Shown: positions 36,586 to 46,593, counted from the stretch's first letter. The stretch: 64,000 nucleotides of DNA from Pantoea sp. Mb-10 (GCF_021272205.1 NZ_JAJSDX010000001.1:248001-312000); one strand, 5' to 3'. The notes: a model not told the origin generated them from the letters alone. Program-made: numbers and translations.

Positions 36586-37554
36586 TCAGATGCCCGCCTG
36601 CTGGAGCCGCTGCTCTGCCTGCGCGAGGTCAGCAGATGCGCCGGTAGCGACCAGGCAGCACGCCAATTGCAGACGCAGCGAGTGCGGCACCGCCCGCTCT
36701 CCATTGAGCACCTGCTGAATCCACGTCGCCGTGTGCGCCGCGCTTTTGCTCTCCGGCAATGCGAGGCTCACTTCAGGTTGCCGCTCCACCCACGCCACCG
36801 CTTCCGTGGCGGCGCCGCCAATATAGTTGATGGCCGGGCAGCGCAGCGGGTTGGCATACACCTCCCCTTCCGTGCCGTTGAGTAAAATCGCCGGGGCGTC
36901 GATCGCCTGGAAGAACGTCGCGACGCGCGGCACATACTCTGGATGCGACACGCTAGCCAGGCGCAGCGCCGCGCGCTCGGCAAAGGGCGTGGCCAGCTTA
37001 GCCAGCGTGTGCGCACTGTTGCGCACGCCCATGCGCCAGCGCAGCGAGAGCTGGCGCGCCATGGGCGCGCACAGGTGATCGATGGTGATAAACGCCAGCT
37101 CGCCGCCGTTCAGCTTTGCCTGCGCCTGCGCCGCCGTGGTCACGGGTGTCACGCCCAGCGCCGCCAGTACCGCTTCCGATGTCACGCGTGTCGGATCGTC
37201 GCTGATGCCGTGCAGCAGTACGGGAAAGCCGAGCTTCACCAGCAGCAGCGCCAGCAGCGGTGTCAGGTTGCCTTGACGACGCGCCCCGTTGTAACTGGGG
37301 ATGACAATCGGCATGGCTCGACCCGCCGGCGCTTCCAGCCGCATCATGTGCTGCTGCATCGCGTGATAAAAACCGCGCATCTCTTCTTCGCCTTCGCCTT
37401 TGATGCGCAGCGCAATCAAAATGCCGCCCAGCTCCAGCTCAGGCACGTCGCCTGCCAGCATGGCGTTGTAGAGCGCCACTGCGGTGTCGAAATCGATATC
37501 GCGCGCGTGATTTTTACCGCGCCCAATCTCTTTGATAATTTTATTCAATTCCAT
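36586..37554 (-). CDS. ybiB: YbiB, anthranilate phosphoribosyltransferase-like protein (TrpD2)
   Basis: A 322-residue protein of the glycosyltransferase 3/TrpD2 family. It matches E. coli YbiB, e.g. KIIKEIGRGKNHARD, LELGGILIALRIKGEGEEEM, PMPIVIPSYNGARRQ.NLTPLLA, LRWRMGVRNSAHTLAKLATPF and SVSHPEYVPRVA. TrpD2 proteins bind nucleic acids and do not make tryptophan. The ATG at 37554 has AGGA 8 nt upstream; the longer ORF adds 67 unrelated residues. It lies 73 bp downstream of dinG on the same strand, as in E. coli. Confidence 0.94.
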   Translation of the reverse strand: MELNKIIKEIGRGKNHARDIDFDTAVALYNAMLAGDVPELELGGILIALRIKGEGEEEMRGFYHAMQQHMMRLEAPAGRAMPIVIPSYNGARRQGNLTPLLALLLVKLGFPVLLHGISDDPTRVTSEAVLAALGVTPVTTAAQAQAKLNGGELAFITIDHLCAPMARQLSLRWRMGVRNSAHTLAKLATPFAERAALRLASVSHPEYVPRVATFFQAIDAPAILLNGTEGEVYANPLRCPAINYIGGAATEAVAWVERQPEVSLALPESKSAAHTATWIQQVLNGERAVPHSLRLQLACCLVATGASADLAQAEQRLQQAGI

Positions 37555-37627
37555 CAAGGCATTCCTGCGTCCTGGTCGCGCTGCAGAGACGCGACCCTCA
37601 TTGTGGTAACCGGCCTGTGCCGTGCAT

Positions 37628-39766
37628 TCAGGATTTTTTGCCGCGTCGGGCCGCTTTTTTTGGCGCCGCCGGCACCGCAGGTTGCTCGATAGGAAAAACC
37701 GGCAGCGCCGCCAGCAAACGACTGCCGTAGGCTTTGTGCAGCAGGCGGCGGTCATAAATCACAATTTCACCAAAGCAGCTGTGGCTGCGGATCAAGCGCC
37801 CCACCTGCTGAATCAGCGTAAACGACGCGCTGGGTAAGCTTTGCACCTCAAACGGGTAGCGCTTGAGGCTTTTCAGCCACTCGCCCTCGGTCAAAATTAC
37901 CGGACTGTCTACCGGCGGAAAAGCAATTTTGTGAATGTGCACTTGAGACAGCAGCTCACCTTTAAGATCCAGCCCCTCTGCGAACGATTGCAGCCCAACC
38001 AGAATGCTGGTTTTTCCCGCCTCAACCCGCTCGCGATGCAGCGTAACCAACCGTGAGCGCGGCTGATCCCCTTGCACCAGCATCAGCAAGCGCAGCGCAG
38101 GCAGCTGCGCAACGAATTGCTGCATGGCGCGTCCGCTGGCGAACAGCACCAGCACGCCTTTGTGCTTCTCCTCCACCATTTGCTGCTGAAAGAAGCGCGC
38201 CATCTCCGCGATATGCTCGGCCTCGTTAGCCATCAGCGGCTCAAAATGCATTTGCGGGATAATCAGTTTACCTTGCTCAACGTGGTTGAACGGCGAATCC
38301 AGCGCCACAAAGCGATCGCCCGCTTTCTCATTCAGCCCCGACATCTCCTGCAGGCGGCTAAAGCTATTCAGCGAGCGCAGCGTGGCGGAGGTAACCACCA
38401 CGTGCGGAATTTTACGCCACAGCAGTTTCTCCAGCTGATCGCTCACGCGAATGCCCGCGCAGTGAAACAGCAGGTGCGCCTGACCGTCGCGTATCTCGCG
38501 CGTGACCCACTTCGATACCGGTGCATTCGAGGCTTTTTCCAGCGCCGCCAGGCGCCATAGCTTGCTGATCGCCTCAAACCAGCCGAAATGGCGATTAAGC
38601 TGCAAGATCGCTTTGTGCAGGCGCATGATATCCGCTTTGCCCGTTTGCTCGCCCAGCTCGTTGAGCAAGCCTTCACTCAGGCCACGCAGAGCGTCGCTCA
38701 GTTTGAACAGCCGCGCACAGATCGTCATCAGCGTCTCAGGCAACGTGCCAAGCACAAAACGGTACTCGCCCGCTTGATTGTGTGCCGGCAGCAGCGGATG
38801 GAGTTCACTGCTCAGCGCGTGCAACAGGTCGCGCATCTCATCACAGTGCCCTTTGAGCCGCTCCGGATTGGTCAGCGGCGGCGGCGATTTAGGCCGAAAC
38901 TGCGCCATGATGGTTTCTACGAGACGCACAAAGAGGTCGAGCTGCAGGCTGCTCCAGCCGGGGGTAATTTCCGCGCTCATCTCCAGCGCATCGCGCGCGA
39001 CCTCGGGCAGATGATGTCCTTCATCCATGATCAACATCAGATTTTTAGCCGGCGGCAGCACCGATTCATTCTCCATTGCCGCCATCACCAGCGCGTGGTT
39101 CGCCACCACCACGTCCGCCTGTTCGATTTCGCGGCGCGCGACAAAAAACGGGCATTCACGATACCAGCGACAATGGTGTCCGAGGCAATTCGCTTTATCG
39201 GTTGAGAGGCGCTGCCACAGGCTGTCGTCAATGGCGACATCGCTGTGGTCGCGCAGGCCATCCCACTGATGACGATGCAGATCTTTCTCCAGTCGGGCGC
39301 AGAATTTCTGCTCCTCTTTCGAACCGGTAACCGCCTCGTCATCGAAATAAAACAGCAGATCCCCCTGCTGCTCTTCGGTGGCCGCCAGGGCGGCGAGGTT
39401 ACGCGGACAGACGTAGCGCCCACGGCCAAAGGCGGCGGTAAACGTTAAGTCAGGAATGATTTTTTTCAGCAGCGGCAGATCCTTGCTGAAGATTTGATCC
39501 TGCAGCGCCACGTTGGCGGTGCTGATCACCAGGCGCTTCTCCTCGGCACGGCTGACGGCAATCCCTGGGAGCAAATAGGAGAGCGTTTTACCCACGCCGG
39601 TTGGCGCTTCAATCGCCAGATGACGGCCTTCATCGCCAGCCAGGCTTTTTGCCACCTCGGCAATCATCTGGCGCTGTGGTGCGCGCGGAATGAAATCAGG
39701 AACCTGCTGCTGCAGCGCCTTATACCATTGCGCTATCTGGCTTTTTATCGCTGCTGTGAGGGCCAT
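37628..39766 (-). CDS. dinG: ATP-dependent DNA helicase DinG
   Basis: A 712-residue XPD-like superfamily 2 helicase. Walker A is APTGVGKT at 54-61, the DEAH-type motif is DEGHH, and the four iron-sulfur cysteines appear as RYVC, then NCLGHHCRWYREC. Motif VI is QQVGRLIRS. DinG unwinds 5'-to-3' and resolves R-loops and forks after DNA damage. An exact LexA-type sequence lies 26 nt upstream of the start, so it is SOS-controlled as in E. coli. Confidence 0.97.
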   Translation of the reverse strand: MALTAAIKSQIAQWYKALQQQVPDFIPRAPQRQMIAEVAKSLAGDEGRHLAIEAPTGVGKTLSYLLPGIAVSRAEEKRLVISTANVALQDQIFSKDLPLLKKIIPDLTFTAAFGRGRYVCPRNLAALAATEEQQGDLLFYFDDEAVTGSKEEQKFCARLEKDLHRHQWDGLRDHSDVAIDDSLWQRLSTDKANCLGHHCRWYRECPFFVARREIEQADVVVANHALVMAAMENESVLPPAKNLMLIMDEGHHLPEVARDALEMSAEITPGWSSLQLDLFVRLVETIMAQFRPKSPPPLTNPERLKGHCDEMRDLLHALSSELHPLLPAHNQAGEYRFVLGTLPETLMTICARLFKLSDALRGLSEGLLNELGEQTGKADIMRLHKAILQLNRHFGWFEAISKLWRLAALEKASNAPVSKWVTREIRDGQAHLLFHCAGIRVSDQLEKLLWRKIPHVVVTSATLRSLNSFSRLQEMSGLNEKAGDRFVALDSPFNHVEQGKLIIPQMHFEPLMANEAEHIAEMARFFQQQMVEEKHKGVLVLFASGRAMQQFVAQLPALRLLMLVQGDQPRSRLVTLHRERVEAGKTSILVGLQSFAEGLDLKGELLSQVHIHKIAFPPVDSPVILTEGEWLKSLKRYPFEVQSLPSASFTLIQQVGRLIRSHSCFGEIVIYDRRLLHKAYGSRLLAALPVFPIEQPAVPAAPKKAARRGKKS

Positions 39767-39791
39767 GTCGAATACTGTTTGCGAAATTGGC

Positions 39792-39807
39792 CTGTATTTT
39801 TACACAG
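39792..39807. promoter_or_regulatory. LexA box upstream of dinG
   Basis: CTGTATTTTTACACAG fits CTGT-N8-ACAG exactly, flanked by AT-rich sequence, 26 nt from the dinG start. Confidence 0.85.
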
Positions 39808-39855
39808 TATGACCACAGCGTCAGCCTTCACGGCCATTTTTTCGCGCCCGATTCC

Positions 39856-40395
39856 TTATTCGCCCAGCGGCGCGCTTGTCTCCAACGGTTTAAACATCAC
39901 CGTGGTGGCTTCAAGCTCGCCGGTGGTGGAGATCGCATAGCCGGGAATCGATCCGGCAATGTGCCAGCCCAGCGACAGATACAGTGACGTCGCAACATCA
40001 CCGCTACGCGTATCCAGCACCAATAAGGTTTTACCGTGCGCGGCGGCCAACTGTTCGGCCTGCTGCATCAGGCGGCGGGCAATACCCTGGCGGCGCGCTG
40101 CCGGGTGCACCAGCAGCTTGGCGATCTCCGCACGATGCCGTCCGTTGGGCATCGCGCTGAACCCCACCATCACAGTCGCCACAATGGCACCCTCGACACG
40201 CGCCACCAGCAGATGGTTTTCTCCACCTGCCAGGCTCGCTATTTTGCTCTGCCAGAAGCGCGTCATTACTGCACGATCGCGGATGTCGGTAAAGCCCACG
40301 CTGGCCCCGTCGGCCACGCAGCCTTCCAGCACGTTGGTTAAGGCATCCAGCTGTGCGAGCGCATGCGCCGGGCATACGGTTTCAATTTGCATCAT
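39856..40395 (-). CDS. GNAT family N-acetyltransferase
   Basis: A 179-residue acetyltransferase with the acetyl-CoA motif HPAARRQGIARRLMQQAEQLA (Q/RxxGxG/A type) and the preceding IAKLLVHP strand. The substrate is unknown. Its ATG overlaps the stop of the upstream XRE-cupin regulator gene by 4 nt, so the two are one operon and the regulator may control or sense the same compound. It is convergent to nothing and reads toward the dinG upstream region. Confidence 0.88.
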   Translation of the reverse strand: MMQIETVCPAHALAQLDALTNVLEGCVADGASVGFTDIRDRAVMTRFWQSKIASLAGGENHLLVARVEGAIVATVMVGFSAMPNGRHRAEIAKLLVHPAARRQGIARRLMQQAEQLAAAHGKTLLVLDTRSGDVATSLYLSLGWHIAGSIPGYAISTTGELEATTVMFKPLETSAPLGE

Positions 40396-40955
40396 GGTTT
40401 ACACACCACTAAAAGGTAGCGGGCCCCGCGTTCAGCATCCGCTTCAAACGTGGATCTGCCCGTAAGGTGAAAACGCAACGAATCGCCGGCCTGCAGCGTC
40501 CAGCGCTGGTCATCCAGCGTGAAGGTCAACCCGCCAGACTGCAGCCAGATATGTTGCTCCATGCCGTGCAGCGGCGGCGCGTCGTAATCAATACGCGCGC
40601 CCGGACGCAGCACGCCCTCAATGACTTCGGCTTTGAAATCGCTGGCGGACGGGGAAATACTCCGGCGCTGAAAGCCGCTGGCCACGTCGTGCCACACCGG
40701 CTGCTGCGCCGCGTGCAGCAACTGCGGCGTCTCCTCCTCTATGTCACGCAATAGGCGCGACATGGTGATACCGTAGGCAACGCACAGTCGATTAAGCAAC
40801 GCTGCCGTGGGACTGGTTTCGGCGCGCTCAATGCGCGACAATGACGCGCGGCTGATTCCGGTTGCCTCTGATAACGCGTCTAGCGACCATCCGCGCTGCA
40901 AGCGCAGTGCGGCAAGTCGGGCGGCGAGACGCGCGTCGCTATCTGAATTCGTCAT
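40392..40955 (-). CDS. XRE family regulator with C-terminal cupin domain
   Basis: A 187-residue regulator: helix-turn-helix at about 10-65 (LAALRLQRGWSLDALSEATGISRASLSRIERAETSPTAALLNRL) and a cupin sensor domain at about 105-185 (PLHGMEQHIWLQSGGLTFTLDD..W.LQAGDSLRFHLTGRSTFE). The ATG at 40955 has GAGAG upstream. Two TCTCA(A/T)ATATG sequences lie 20 bp apart just upstream (40962 and 40982), candidate operators for autoregulation. It forms an operon with the GNAT gene. Confidence 0.88.
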   Translation of the reverse strand: MTNSDSDARLAARLAALRLQRGWSLDALSEATGISRASLSRIERAETSPTAALLNRLCVAYGITMSRLLRDIEEETPQLLHAAQQPVWHDVASGFQRRSISPSASDFKAEVIEGVLRPGARIDYDAPPLHGMEQHIWLQSGGLTFTLDDQRWTLQAGDSLRFHLTGRSTFEADAERGARYLLVVCKP

Positions 40956-41105
40956 GTTTTCTCTCAAATATGGGATTAATTTCTCATATATGAAATAAAG
41001 CCTTGATTTGTGCCTGGCGTCAAGTTGTACAGAAAGAAAATCATTGTACAACCCGGCTCTGGCGGTTAAGGTATTGTTATGCAGGTCAGAATTTTTGAGG
41101 ACGCT

Positions 41106-41843
41106 ATGGCCTTATACAGTATTGGCGACGTCGCCGAGCGCTGCGGAATCAACCCGGTCACGCTTCGCGCATGGCAACGCCGCTATGGTCTGTTAAAGCC
41201 TCAGCGCACAGAAGGAGGTCATCGCCAGTTCGATGACGAAGATGTTCAGCGTATCGAAGAGATAAAACGCTGGATAGAGAGCGGTGTGCCTGTGGGTAAG
41301 GTAAAAGCGCTGCTCGAGGGCGAATCCTTCAATGTGCATGATGGCTGGACCGCGCTGCAGGAAGAACTGATGAGCGTGTTACGTCACGTCCGTCCTTCTA
41401 AACTGCGCACCAAAATTGCGACGATGGGCCGTGAACACCCGGTCGATGCGCTTATCGATCACGTGTTTGTTCCGGTACGTCAGCGTCTGGGTCTCGATCA
41501 GAATACGGCACGTACGATGAGCAGTTTACTGGACGGCGCGCTGATCGACTACGTGGCCTTCTGCCTGGCGGGAAGCCGAAAGAAACCGGGCAAAGATGGC
41601 CTTATGATCGGTTGGGGCGTAGAAGATCGCACCCGTATCTGGCTGGAAGCCTGGCGTTTAGCCCAGCACGGTTGGCGCATGGACGTTCTCGCTGAGCCGC
41701 TTGATATGCCCCGCCCTGAACTCTTTCCCGGGCAAAACCTGTTTATCTGGACCGGCAAAAAGCCTACGCGGCGTCAACTGGAGCAGTTCGAGCACTGGCA
41801 AGCACAAGGCTTTGCAACCCACAGCCACGATCCCATGCAGTAA
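41106..41843 (+). CDS. mlrA: MerR family transcriptional regulator MlrA
   Basis: A 245-residue regulator. The MerR helix-turn-helix is at 1-70 ([42 protein letters not shown]), followed by a B12-binding-like regulatory domain without an obvious cobalamin motif. It resembles E. coli MlrA more than BluR. MlrA activates csgD and so curli and biofilm genes. The start at 41106 has GAGGACG upstream. The neighbours yohO and yehWXYZ confirm the E. coli position. Confidence 0.92.
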   Translation: MALYSIGDVAERCGINPVTLRAWQRRYGLLKPQRTEGGHRQFDDEDVQRIEEIKRWIESGVPVGKVKALLEGESFNVHDGWTALQEELMSVLRHVRPSKLRTKIATMGREHPVDALIDHVFVPVRQRLGLDQNTARTMSSLLDGALIDYVAFCLAGSRKKPGKDGLMIGWGVEDRTRIWLEAWRLAQHGWRMDVLAEPLDMPRPELFPGQNLFIWTGKKPTRRQLEQFEHWQAQGFATHSHDPMQ

Positions 41844-41916
41844 ACCGCACACGCGGCCTTTTCCGCGCCGAACTGGCGCGTTATCATGCCGCACTTCATG
41901 ACTTTTAGGTTTTCCT

Positions 41917-42024
41917 ATGAACTGGACAAAAATTCTGATCGGCTCGCTGTTTGCCCTGATGGCTATCGGCGGCATGGGCGGCGTTATGCTGGTGGGTTAC
42001 AGTCTGTTGCTGCCTGCCAGCTAA
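41917..42024 (+). CDS. yohO: YohO family small membrane protein
   Basis: A 35-residue peptide with one membrane segment; the core [20 protein letters not shown] matches the ALGGIGGVMLAGYTF pattern of E. coli YohO, also 35 residues and also between mlrA and yehW. Its function is unknown. A short AGG lies near the ATG. The last 41 bp overlap the 3' end of the convergent yehW gene, which is unusual for this pair. Confidence 0.85.
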   Translation: MNWTKILIGSLFALMAIGGMGGVMLVGYSLLLPAS

Positions 42025-42736
42025 ATTGACGCTGGATGCGCGCCAGCAAGCGGTCGCAAATCAGCGCCAGCAGCGCCACTAACACTCCGCCCTGAATCAC
42101 ATAAGCGGTGTTGAAACCGCTCAAGCCAATGATTATCGGCGATCCCAAACTTTCTGCGCCCACCGTGGAGGCAATCGCGGCGGTGCCGATATTAATCATC
42201 ACCGACGTGCGAATGCCCGCCAGCATCACTGGCGCAGCCAGTGCCAGCTCAATCTGCCACAGCTGCCGCCATGCACCCATGCCAACGCCGCGTGCAATGT
42301 CTCGATTGCTGTCCGGTACGCTATCCAGCCCCGCCAGGGTGCCTTGCACAATCGGCAGTAATCCATAAAGAAATAGCGCCACCACCGCCGGGCGCGCGCC
42401 AAACCCTATTACCGGCACCGCGATCGCCAATACCGCCACCGGGGGGATCGTTTGTCCTGCCGCCGCCACCGTTTCCAGCAGCGGACGAAAGGCGCGGCCA
42501 ACGCGGCGCGTGGCGAAAATCGCGCTGCCTACGCCTACTCCAACTGCCAGTAAACTCCCGCTGCCGACCAATATCAGATGCGCCAGCGCCAGCCGCCAGA
42601 AGTCATCCTGCTGATAAAGCGGACGGACCAGATCGGGAAACCACCAGGCAAACAGCGGCCCGCTATGGGGCAGTCCCCACAGCAGCAGCAAAAATGCCGC
42701 CGCCAGCCAGCAGAGCGGGTCGCGTAGCGCCCGCAT
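41984..42736 (-). CDS. yehW: Osmoprotectant-type ABC transporter permease YehW
   Basis: A 250-residue inner-membrane permease with about six hydrophobic segments. The EAA-type loop is [26 protein letters not shown], and [26 protein letters not shown] is typical of OpuC/YehW permeases. It works with YehY, the ATPase YehX and the binding protein OsmF to import betaines with low affinity. The start overlaps the yehX stop by 1 nt. Its last codons overlap yohO. Confidence 0.94.
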   Translation of the reverse strand: MRALRDPLCWLAAAFLLLLWGLPHSGPLFAWWFPDLVRPLYQQDDFWRLALAHLILVGSGSLLAVGVGVGSAIFATRRVGRAFRPLLETVAAAGQTIPPVAVLAIAVPVIGFGARPAVVALFLYGLLPIVQGTLAGLDSVPDSNRDIARGVGMGAWRQLWQIELALAAPVMLAGIRTSVMINIGTAAIASTVGAESLGSPIIIGLSGFNTAYVIQGGVLVALLALICDRLLARIQRQFSWQAATDCNPPA

Positions 42737-43671
42737 CAGTGCGCCGCCTGTTGTTGCAGCAAATCACCGAAGTGCAGCACGCCCAGCGGCTGCTGCTGCG
42801 CATCCACCACCGGCAGACGGTCGGCGCGACGCGCGATGAAGTGTGACAAGGCGTCGCGCAGCGTCAGCGTCGCCATAATGGGTTCTCCCGCCAGCCACTC
42901 GCCGCGTCGCACCACGCTGCCAACGCTGCCCAGCGCCAGCAGCCTGACGCCCAGCTCGCTGCGGCCAAAGAAAGTACGCACAAACTCGCTGGCTGGCTGC
43001 GTCAGCAGCGTGACGGGGCTGCCCTGCTGCACAACGTCACCGTTGTCCATCAGCACCAGCCTATCGGCCAGCGTTAACGCTTCGTCGATATCGTGCGTCA
43101 CCAGTACGATCGTGCGGCTCGACAGGCGCTGAATGCGCAGCATCTCCTGCTGCAATGCCTGACGGTTAACCGGATCTAGCGCGCCAAAGGGCTCGTCCAT
43201 TAGCAGCACTTCGGGATCGGCCGCCAGCGCGCGCGCCACGCCAACGCGCTGCTGTTGGCCGCCGGAGAGCTGATGCGGATAGCGCGTCGCGAGGTGCGCA
43301 TCCAGATTGAGCAACGTCAGCAGTTCGGCTACGCGTGCGTTAATTTGCGCTCGCGACCAACCCAGCAGCGCGGGTACCGTGGCAATATTTTTCGCCACGG
43401 TCCAGTGGGGAAATAGCCCAATGGATTGGATGGCATACCCCATGCGTCGCCGTAACGCGCGTGCGTTCAGGTGTTCAATCGCTTCTCCGGCAAAGCGGAT
43501 CTCTCCGCTGTCGTGTTCAACCAGCCGATTGATCATTTTCAGCGTAGTAGATTTGCCTGAGCCAGAGGTGCCAATCAACACCGTTATGCTGCCTTTTTCA
43601 ATGTGCAGCGACAGATTGCGCACGGCGGCTTTTCCCGCAAACGCTTTGCTGACCTGGTTAAATTCAATCAT
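42736..43671 (-). CDS. yehX: Osmoprotectant-type ABC transporter ATPase YehX
   Basis: A 311-residue ATPase: Walker [10 protein letters not shown] near 37, signature LSGGQQQR, Walker [13 protein letters not shown] and switch VTHDIDEA, followed by a C-terminal CBS-like region ([36 protein letters not shown]). It matches E. coli YehX along its length. The ATG at 43671 overlaps the yehY stop by 4 nt; the ORF extends 86 codons upstream in another frame of yehY and is not real there. Confidence 0.95.
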   Translation of the reverse strand: MIEFNQVSKAFAGKAAVRNLSLHIEKGSITVLIGTSGSGKSTTLKMINRLVEHDSGEIRFAGEAIEHLNARALRRRMGYAIQSIGLFPHWTVAKNIATVPALLGWSRAQINARVAELLTLLNLDAHLATRYPHQLSGGQQQRVGVARALAADPEVLLMDEPFGALDPVNRQALQQEMLRIQRLSSRTIVLVTHDIDEALTLADRLVLMDNGDVVQQGSPVTLLTQPASEFVRTFFGRSELGVRLLALGSVGSVVRRGEWLAGEPIMATLTLRDALSHFIARRADRLPVVDAQQQPLGVLHFGDLLQQQAAH

Positions 43672-44810
43672 GGTATCTCCAGCATAGCCGACAGCAAACG
43701 CAGCACGGCATCGGCTAGCACCGCCAGCGCCACCACCGGGATGACGCCCAGCAGCACCAAATCCAGCGCGCTGCTCAGCAGGCCCTGAAATACGATAGCG
43801 CCAAAACCGCCCGCGCCAATTAATGCGGCCACCACTGCAAGGCCGATGGTCTGCACCACGACCACGCGCAGGCCAGAAAGCCAGACCGGTAACGCCAGCG
43901 GCAGCTCCGCCAGCCAGAATTGTTGCCATGGGCTCATGCCCATACCGCGTGCGGTTTCTCTCACCTCCGGCGATACCTGCTGCAAGCCCGCGACCACGCT
44001 GCGCACCAGCGGCAGCAGCGCGTAGAGCACCAGCGCGATCAGCGCCGGGGCCATGCCAATGCCGCTGATCCCTAAGCGCGCCAGTAGCGGAAAAGCGCTG
44101 GCCAGCGCCGCCAGCGGCGCAATCAGCAGACCAAACAGCGCCACAGACGGCACCGTTTGAATCACGTTAAGCACGCTAAACGTGCCGCTTTGCCCACGCG
44201 GCGAGCGGGCAATGGCGACGCCCAGCGGCACGCCGACCAGCAAGGCGGGCAGCAGCGTGCCCCCTAACAGCCACAGATGCTGCCCCAGCGCGGCGTTAAA
44301 TACCGTGCGGCGATTGGCATACTCTTTGAGCAGAGAGAGCGTATCAAGGTGGCCGCTGACCAGCAGCGCCAGCGGCAGCAGCCAGAGGTGCAGATTCAGT
44401 ACGATGCGTACTGCGCTGCGCGCCGTTAACTGACGAATGATCTCTGCCGCCAACAGCAGCGTGAGCGCCACCGCGCACCAGAAACCGCTGCCAAAGGCGG
44501 TACGCACCAGCGGGCCGCCCTGCGCCAGCGCGGAGGCCGCCTCCCCGCTGAGCCAAAACAGCAGCGCCAGCAGAAGATCGACCGTTAACAGCATCGCTAC
44601 CGCCCCAATGCGGCTAATGCGCCCCACCAGCCCGAGCCAAAGCGCCCCCAACGGCAGGAACAACAGCCACCCTTGCGCCACCTGCCACAGCCGCAGCGGC
44701 TGGCCCGATACCAATCGGTTAGGCGCGACGCTAAAAAGGGGTAAGGCAAGCAGCGCCAGCGACAGCAGCACCAGCAGCGTTATCAGCACCGGGCGCTGAC
44801 GCGATGTCAT
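43668..44810 (-). CDS. yehY: Osmoprotectant-type ABC transporter permease YehY
   Basis: A 380-residue permease: an extra N-terminal set of membrane segments (about 1-190) precedes a BPD-type permease domain with GMGMSPWQQFWLAELPLALPVWLSGLRV and ALIGAGGFGAIVFQGL. That size and layout match E. coli YehY. Start choice is uncertain: ATG at 44810 (taken) or GTG at 44825, both with weak Shine-Dalgarno sequences. It is the second gene of osmF-yehYXW. Confidence 0.93.
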   Translation of the reverse strand: MTSRQRPVLITLLVLLSLALLALPLFSVAPNRLVSGQPLRLWQVAQGWLLFLPLGALWLGLVGRISRIGAVAMLLTVDLLLALLFWLSGEAASALAQGGPLVRTAFGSGFWCAVALTLLLAAEIIRQLTARSAVRIVLNLHLWLLPLALLVSGHLDTLSLLKEYANRRTVFNAALGQHLWLLGGTLLPALLVGVPLGVAIARSPRGQSGTFSVLNVIQTVPSVALFGLLIAPLAALASAFPLLARLGISGIGMAPALIALVLYALLPLVRSVVAGLQQVSPEVRETARGMGMSPWQQFWLAELPLALPVWLSGLRVVVVQTIGLAVVAALIGAGGFGAIVFQGLLSSALDLVLLGVIPVVALAVLADAVLRLLSAMLEIP

Positions 44811-44828
44811 CTCAGGCAGGCACACCGC

Positions 44829-45737
44829 TTACAGCAGCTTATTTTGCAGTAGCCACTGCTGTGCGACCTGGCTGGCATCCTGCCCTTCCACCGCAATCTG
44901 CGCGTTAAGCTGTTGCAGGGTTTTCTCATCCAGTTTGCTAAACACCGGCTTCAGCCACGTGGCGATATCGGGATAGTTTTCGAGTACGCTGGCGCGGATC
45001 ACCGGCGTTGGCGCGTAGATGGGTTGTACGCCTTTGGGATCGCTCAGGGTTTGCAGGCCCAGCGCGGCTACCGGCCCGTCGGTGCCGTACGCCATCGCCG
45101 CGTTGACGCCCGAGGTTTGCTGCGCTGCCGCCTTCAGGGTGACCGAAGTATCACCGCCCGCCAGCGACAGCAGCTGCGACTGGTTGAGCGTAAAACCATA
45201 CGCTTTTTCAAAGGCGGGCAGCGCATCGCTGCGCTCAATGAACTCGGCTGACGCCGCCAGCTTGAACGTCCCGCCTTTTTTTAGATAGCTGCTAAGGTCG
45301 CTGAGTGACGTAAGCTTGTTTTGCTGCGCGAGGTCGCCGCGTACCGCAAGGGTCCAGGTGTTGTTTGCCGGGGCGGGCGTCAACCACACCAGATGGTTTT
45401 TCTGCGCATCCAGCGCTTTGATTTTTTCATAGCCCTGCTGCGCATTTTTCCATGCCGCATCTTTTTCATCATTGAAAAAGAACGCGCCATTACCGGTATA
45501 TTCCGGGTAAATATCCAGCTCACCGGCGAGAATCGCCCCGCGCACGACCTGGGTGTTGCCCAGCTGCACTTTGTTGACCGTTTTGACGCCGTGCTTTTCC
45601 AGCACCTGCAAAATCATATTGCCCAGCAGCGAGCCTTCGGTATCGATCTTTGATCCGACTTTTACCGGCTCGGCTGCGTTGGCTGCGCCCAGGCTGATTG
45701 CCAGGGCGATCGTCGCCATTAACCCCTGCTTGATCAT
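44829..45737 (-). CDS. osmF: Osmoprotectant-binding periplasmic protein OsmF (YehZ)
   Basis: A 302-residue OpuAC-type binding protein with a Sec signal ending GAANA|A. Blocks such as VGSKIDTEGSLLGNMILQ.LE.HG, GELDIYPEYTGNGAFFF and GTDGPVAALGLQTLSDPKGVQPIYAPTPVIR fit OsmF. It delivers betaine-like solutes to YehWXY. AGAGGAA precedes the ATG. On the minus strand a sequence CTACGCTT (45776-45783), similar to an RpoS -10, lies about 40 nt upstream; E. coli osmF is RpoS-dependent. Confidence 0.95.
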   Translation of the reverse strand: MIKQGLMATIALAISLGAANAAEPVKVGSKIDTEGSLLGNMILQVLEKHGVKTVNKVQLGNTQVVRGAILAGELDIYPEYTGNGAFFFNDEKDAAWKNAQQGYEKIKALDAQKNHLVWLTPAPANNTWTLAVRGDLAQQNKLTSLSDLSSYLKKGGTFKLAASAEFIERSDALPAFEKAYGFTLNQSQLLSLAGGDTSVTLKAAAQQTSGVNAAMAYGTDGPVAALGLQTLSDPKGVQPIYAPTPVIRASVLENYPDIATWLKPVFSKLDEKTLQQLNAQIAVEGQDASQVAQQWLLQNKLL

Positions 45738-45893
45738 GCCGCGTTCCTCTGAAGAAATGTCGCTGTGTGATAATCAAGCGTAGCCTGGCGCGGCCGTAAG
45801 GCCCATCCAACAGCATCATTTCCATCGGTTTTTGCAACGCAGCGCGCAGCGGGTGCAGGCAATGACTATTTCGCCCCTCCACAGGGGCGAAAA

Positions 45894-46427
45894 TCAGGCG
45901 GTCAGGCGAAAGGTGCCAAACGTGGTGGGAATACGCGGGAAGGTGTGCAGAAACCACGGCGTGAACTGCTCGGGCGCGTGCTGCATCTCGTGCTGTACCT
46001 GCTCCACGGAGCGGTAGCACCAGGCGTCGGCTTCTTCGGGATTGAGCGCGGGCTCGTCGTCACTGATGGCGAAAAAGACGTGACCGTATTCGTGCTCCGT
46101 TAACCCATTACTCAGCGGCAAATTGTAGCTGAGCTCAAACACCGGCGTCAGCTCAAGCTGCATGCCCATCTCTTCGCGTAGCCGACGCTCGGCGGCATCA
46201 CGCGTGGACTCCTGCGGATAAGGATGCCCACAGCAGGTGTTGCTCCACAATCCCCCGCAGTGGTACTTGTTGCTGGCGCGACGCTGCAGCAGCAGCTCGT
46301 GACGAGAATTAAACACGTAAACCGTCACCGCGCGGTGCAGTAACCCTTTTTCATGCACTTCCAGCTTTTCCATTTTTCCAGTGGGGCGATCGAGATGGTC
46401 AACGAGAATAACTTCAATGGCAGGCAT
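45894..46427 (-). CDS. idi: Isopentenyl-diphosphate delta-isomerase, type I
   Basis: A 177-residue Nudix-like isomerase converting isopentenyl and dimethylallyl diphosphate. Catalytic residues are visible: the cysteine in SNTCCGHP, the metal Nudix helix RDAAERRLREEMGM, and the glutamate in TEHEYGHVF. AAGGAG precedes the ATG. It stands alone, with no carotenoid genes nearby, so it serves general isoprenoid supply. A palindrome without T run directly follows the stop (TTTCGCCCCT/AGGGGCGAAA, 45869-45892). Confidence 0.95.
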   Translation of the reverse strand: MPAIEVILVDHLDRPTGKMEKLEVHEKGLLHRAVTVYVFNSRHELLLQRRASNKYHCGGLWSNTCCGHPYPQESTRDAAERRLREEMGMQLELTPVFELSYNLPLSNGLTEHEYGHVFFAISDDEPALNPEEADAWCYRSVEQVQHEMQHAPEQFTPWFLHTFPRIPTTFGTFRLTA

Positions 46428-46593
46428 GACAACTCCTTAAGATAAACCTCAGCTATTGTACACAGGCTGATGTGATGACGCAGAGATTCTGCGCACATTC
46501 CGTGCGATGGCGCGATCAACAGTAAGCTTAGCATTCATCACTAGAGGGGGTGAAACGGGCCGGGAGAGGCGGACACAGCAGCGGGAAAGATGA

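Noticed and set aside
36586-37755. Longer YbiB with a 67-residue N-terminal extension
   Set aside because: The extension is Cys/Arg-rich, lies partly inside dinG on another frame and has no counterpart in the family; the ATG at 37554 has a proper ribosome-binding site.
45869-45892. Rho-independent terminator of idi
   Set aside because: A clean palindrome abuts the stop codon, but neither strand has a T run after it.
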